Below the pieces are notes generated by a model. The model was not told the origin of the DNA, made no database searches, and worked only from the letters and a program-made list of their open reading frames with translations. Shown one piece after another: positions 6,045-6,141 of a stretch of DNA of 6,141 bases. Every line of letters begins with the position of its first letter. Positions within the stretch are counted from its first letter, which is position 1. Origin of the DNA: Synechococcales cyanobacterium PMM_0073. Its GTDB lineage: Bacteria; Cyanobacteriota; Cyanobacteriia; Elainellales; Elainellaceae. The translations under genes and the position numbers were made by a program. The DNA is taken from positions 1 to 6,141 of the forward strand of contig CASBQH010000086.1 of the NCBI GenBank assembly GCA_949127695.1. The letters are read 5' to 3'.

Positions 6045-6141
6045 ATGGAAATCGCGCTGCTTTACTGGCTGCTGGTCGCTGTCATGCTGGTTGGAGTTGT
6101 GGGGGCGGTGATTCCGGGCATTCCGGGCGTCATTCTCTCGG
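6045..6141 (+). CDS. DUF456 family membrane protein (N-terminal part, cut by window end)
   Basis: Only the first 32 codons are present. They encode a hydrophobic helix (about residues 4-24) that runs into AVIPGIPGVILS. The PGIPG turn after the first helix is typical of DUF456, a small multi-span membrane family without an established function. The ATG at 6045 has AGGA 10 nt upstream, in the second copy of the 13-bp repeat. Its same-strand place just after the CCB gene suggests one transcript, but that alone does not show a shared role. The reading frame is open to the window edge. Confidence 0.75.
   Translation, partial: MEIALLYWLLVAVMLVGVVGAVIPGIPGVILS

Noticed and set aside
1..6141. CRISPR arrays, tRNA or rRNA genes, transposases, toxin-antitoxin pairs, HIP1 octamers, NtcA-type GTA-N8-TAC sites between genes
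   Set aside because: None was seen on reading both strands. The only repeats are the short ones listed, and every long frame belongs to a housekeeping or conserved cyanobacterial family.

Overview
This window reads as ordinary chromosomal DNA from a cyanobacterium. The GC content looks moderate to fairly high by eye. The lineage call rests on the gene set: a short methionyl-tRNA synthetase with the HIGS form of the first signature, a LabA-type NYN protein, a long multi-repeat LptC, and a DUF2930/CCB-type 'cofactor assembly of complex C subunit B' protein, a family confined to oxygenic phototrophs. The genus cannot be fixed. I saw no copy of the HIP1 octamer that is frequent in many cyanobacterial genomes.

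Layout: positions 1-85 probably hold the last 27 codons of an unidentified gene. After a short gap with a possible promoter comes metG (246-1838, +). A 273-bp gap with one clear stem-loop follows. Next are an NYN-domain protein (2112-2723, +) and lptC (2725-3876, +), one base apart and almost certainly co-translated. lptC converges on dacB (3892-5199, -), with only 15 bp between the stop codons and a small AT-rich hairpin across the junction. dacB starts at GTG with a strong, duplicated Shine-Dalgarno sequence. From the divergent 141-bp gap, a CCB2/CCB4-type gene (5341-6027, +) runs toward a DUF456 membrane protein (from 6045, cut off by the window end). A perfect 13-bp repeat sits at that junction.

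Functional themes: protein synthesis (metG), a putative PIN-like RNA nuclease or clock-output factor (NYN), cell-envelope construction (LptC in lipopolysaccharide export, DacB in peptidoglycan trimming) and photosynthetic electron transport (heme ci attachment to cytochrome b6). The NYN-lptC pair is the only clearly coupled operon, and the CCB-DUF456 pair is likely another.

I found no mobile element, CRISPR array, RNA gene or defence system, and nothing that looks like a new biological system. The points worth a second look are small: LptC as a predicted lipoprotein built from about 60-residue repeats, two tandem micro-duplications that each copy a ribosome-binding site, a weak export signal on DacB, and some hairpins between genes.
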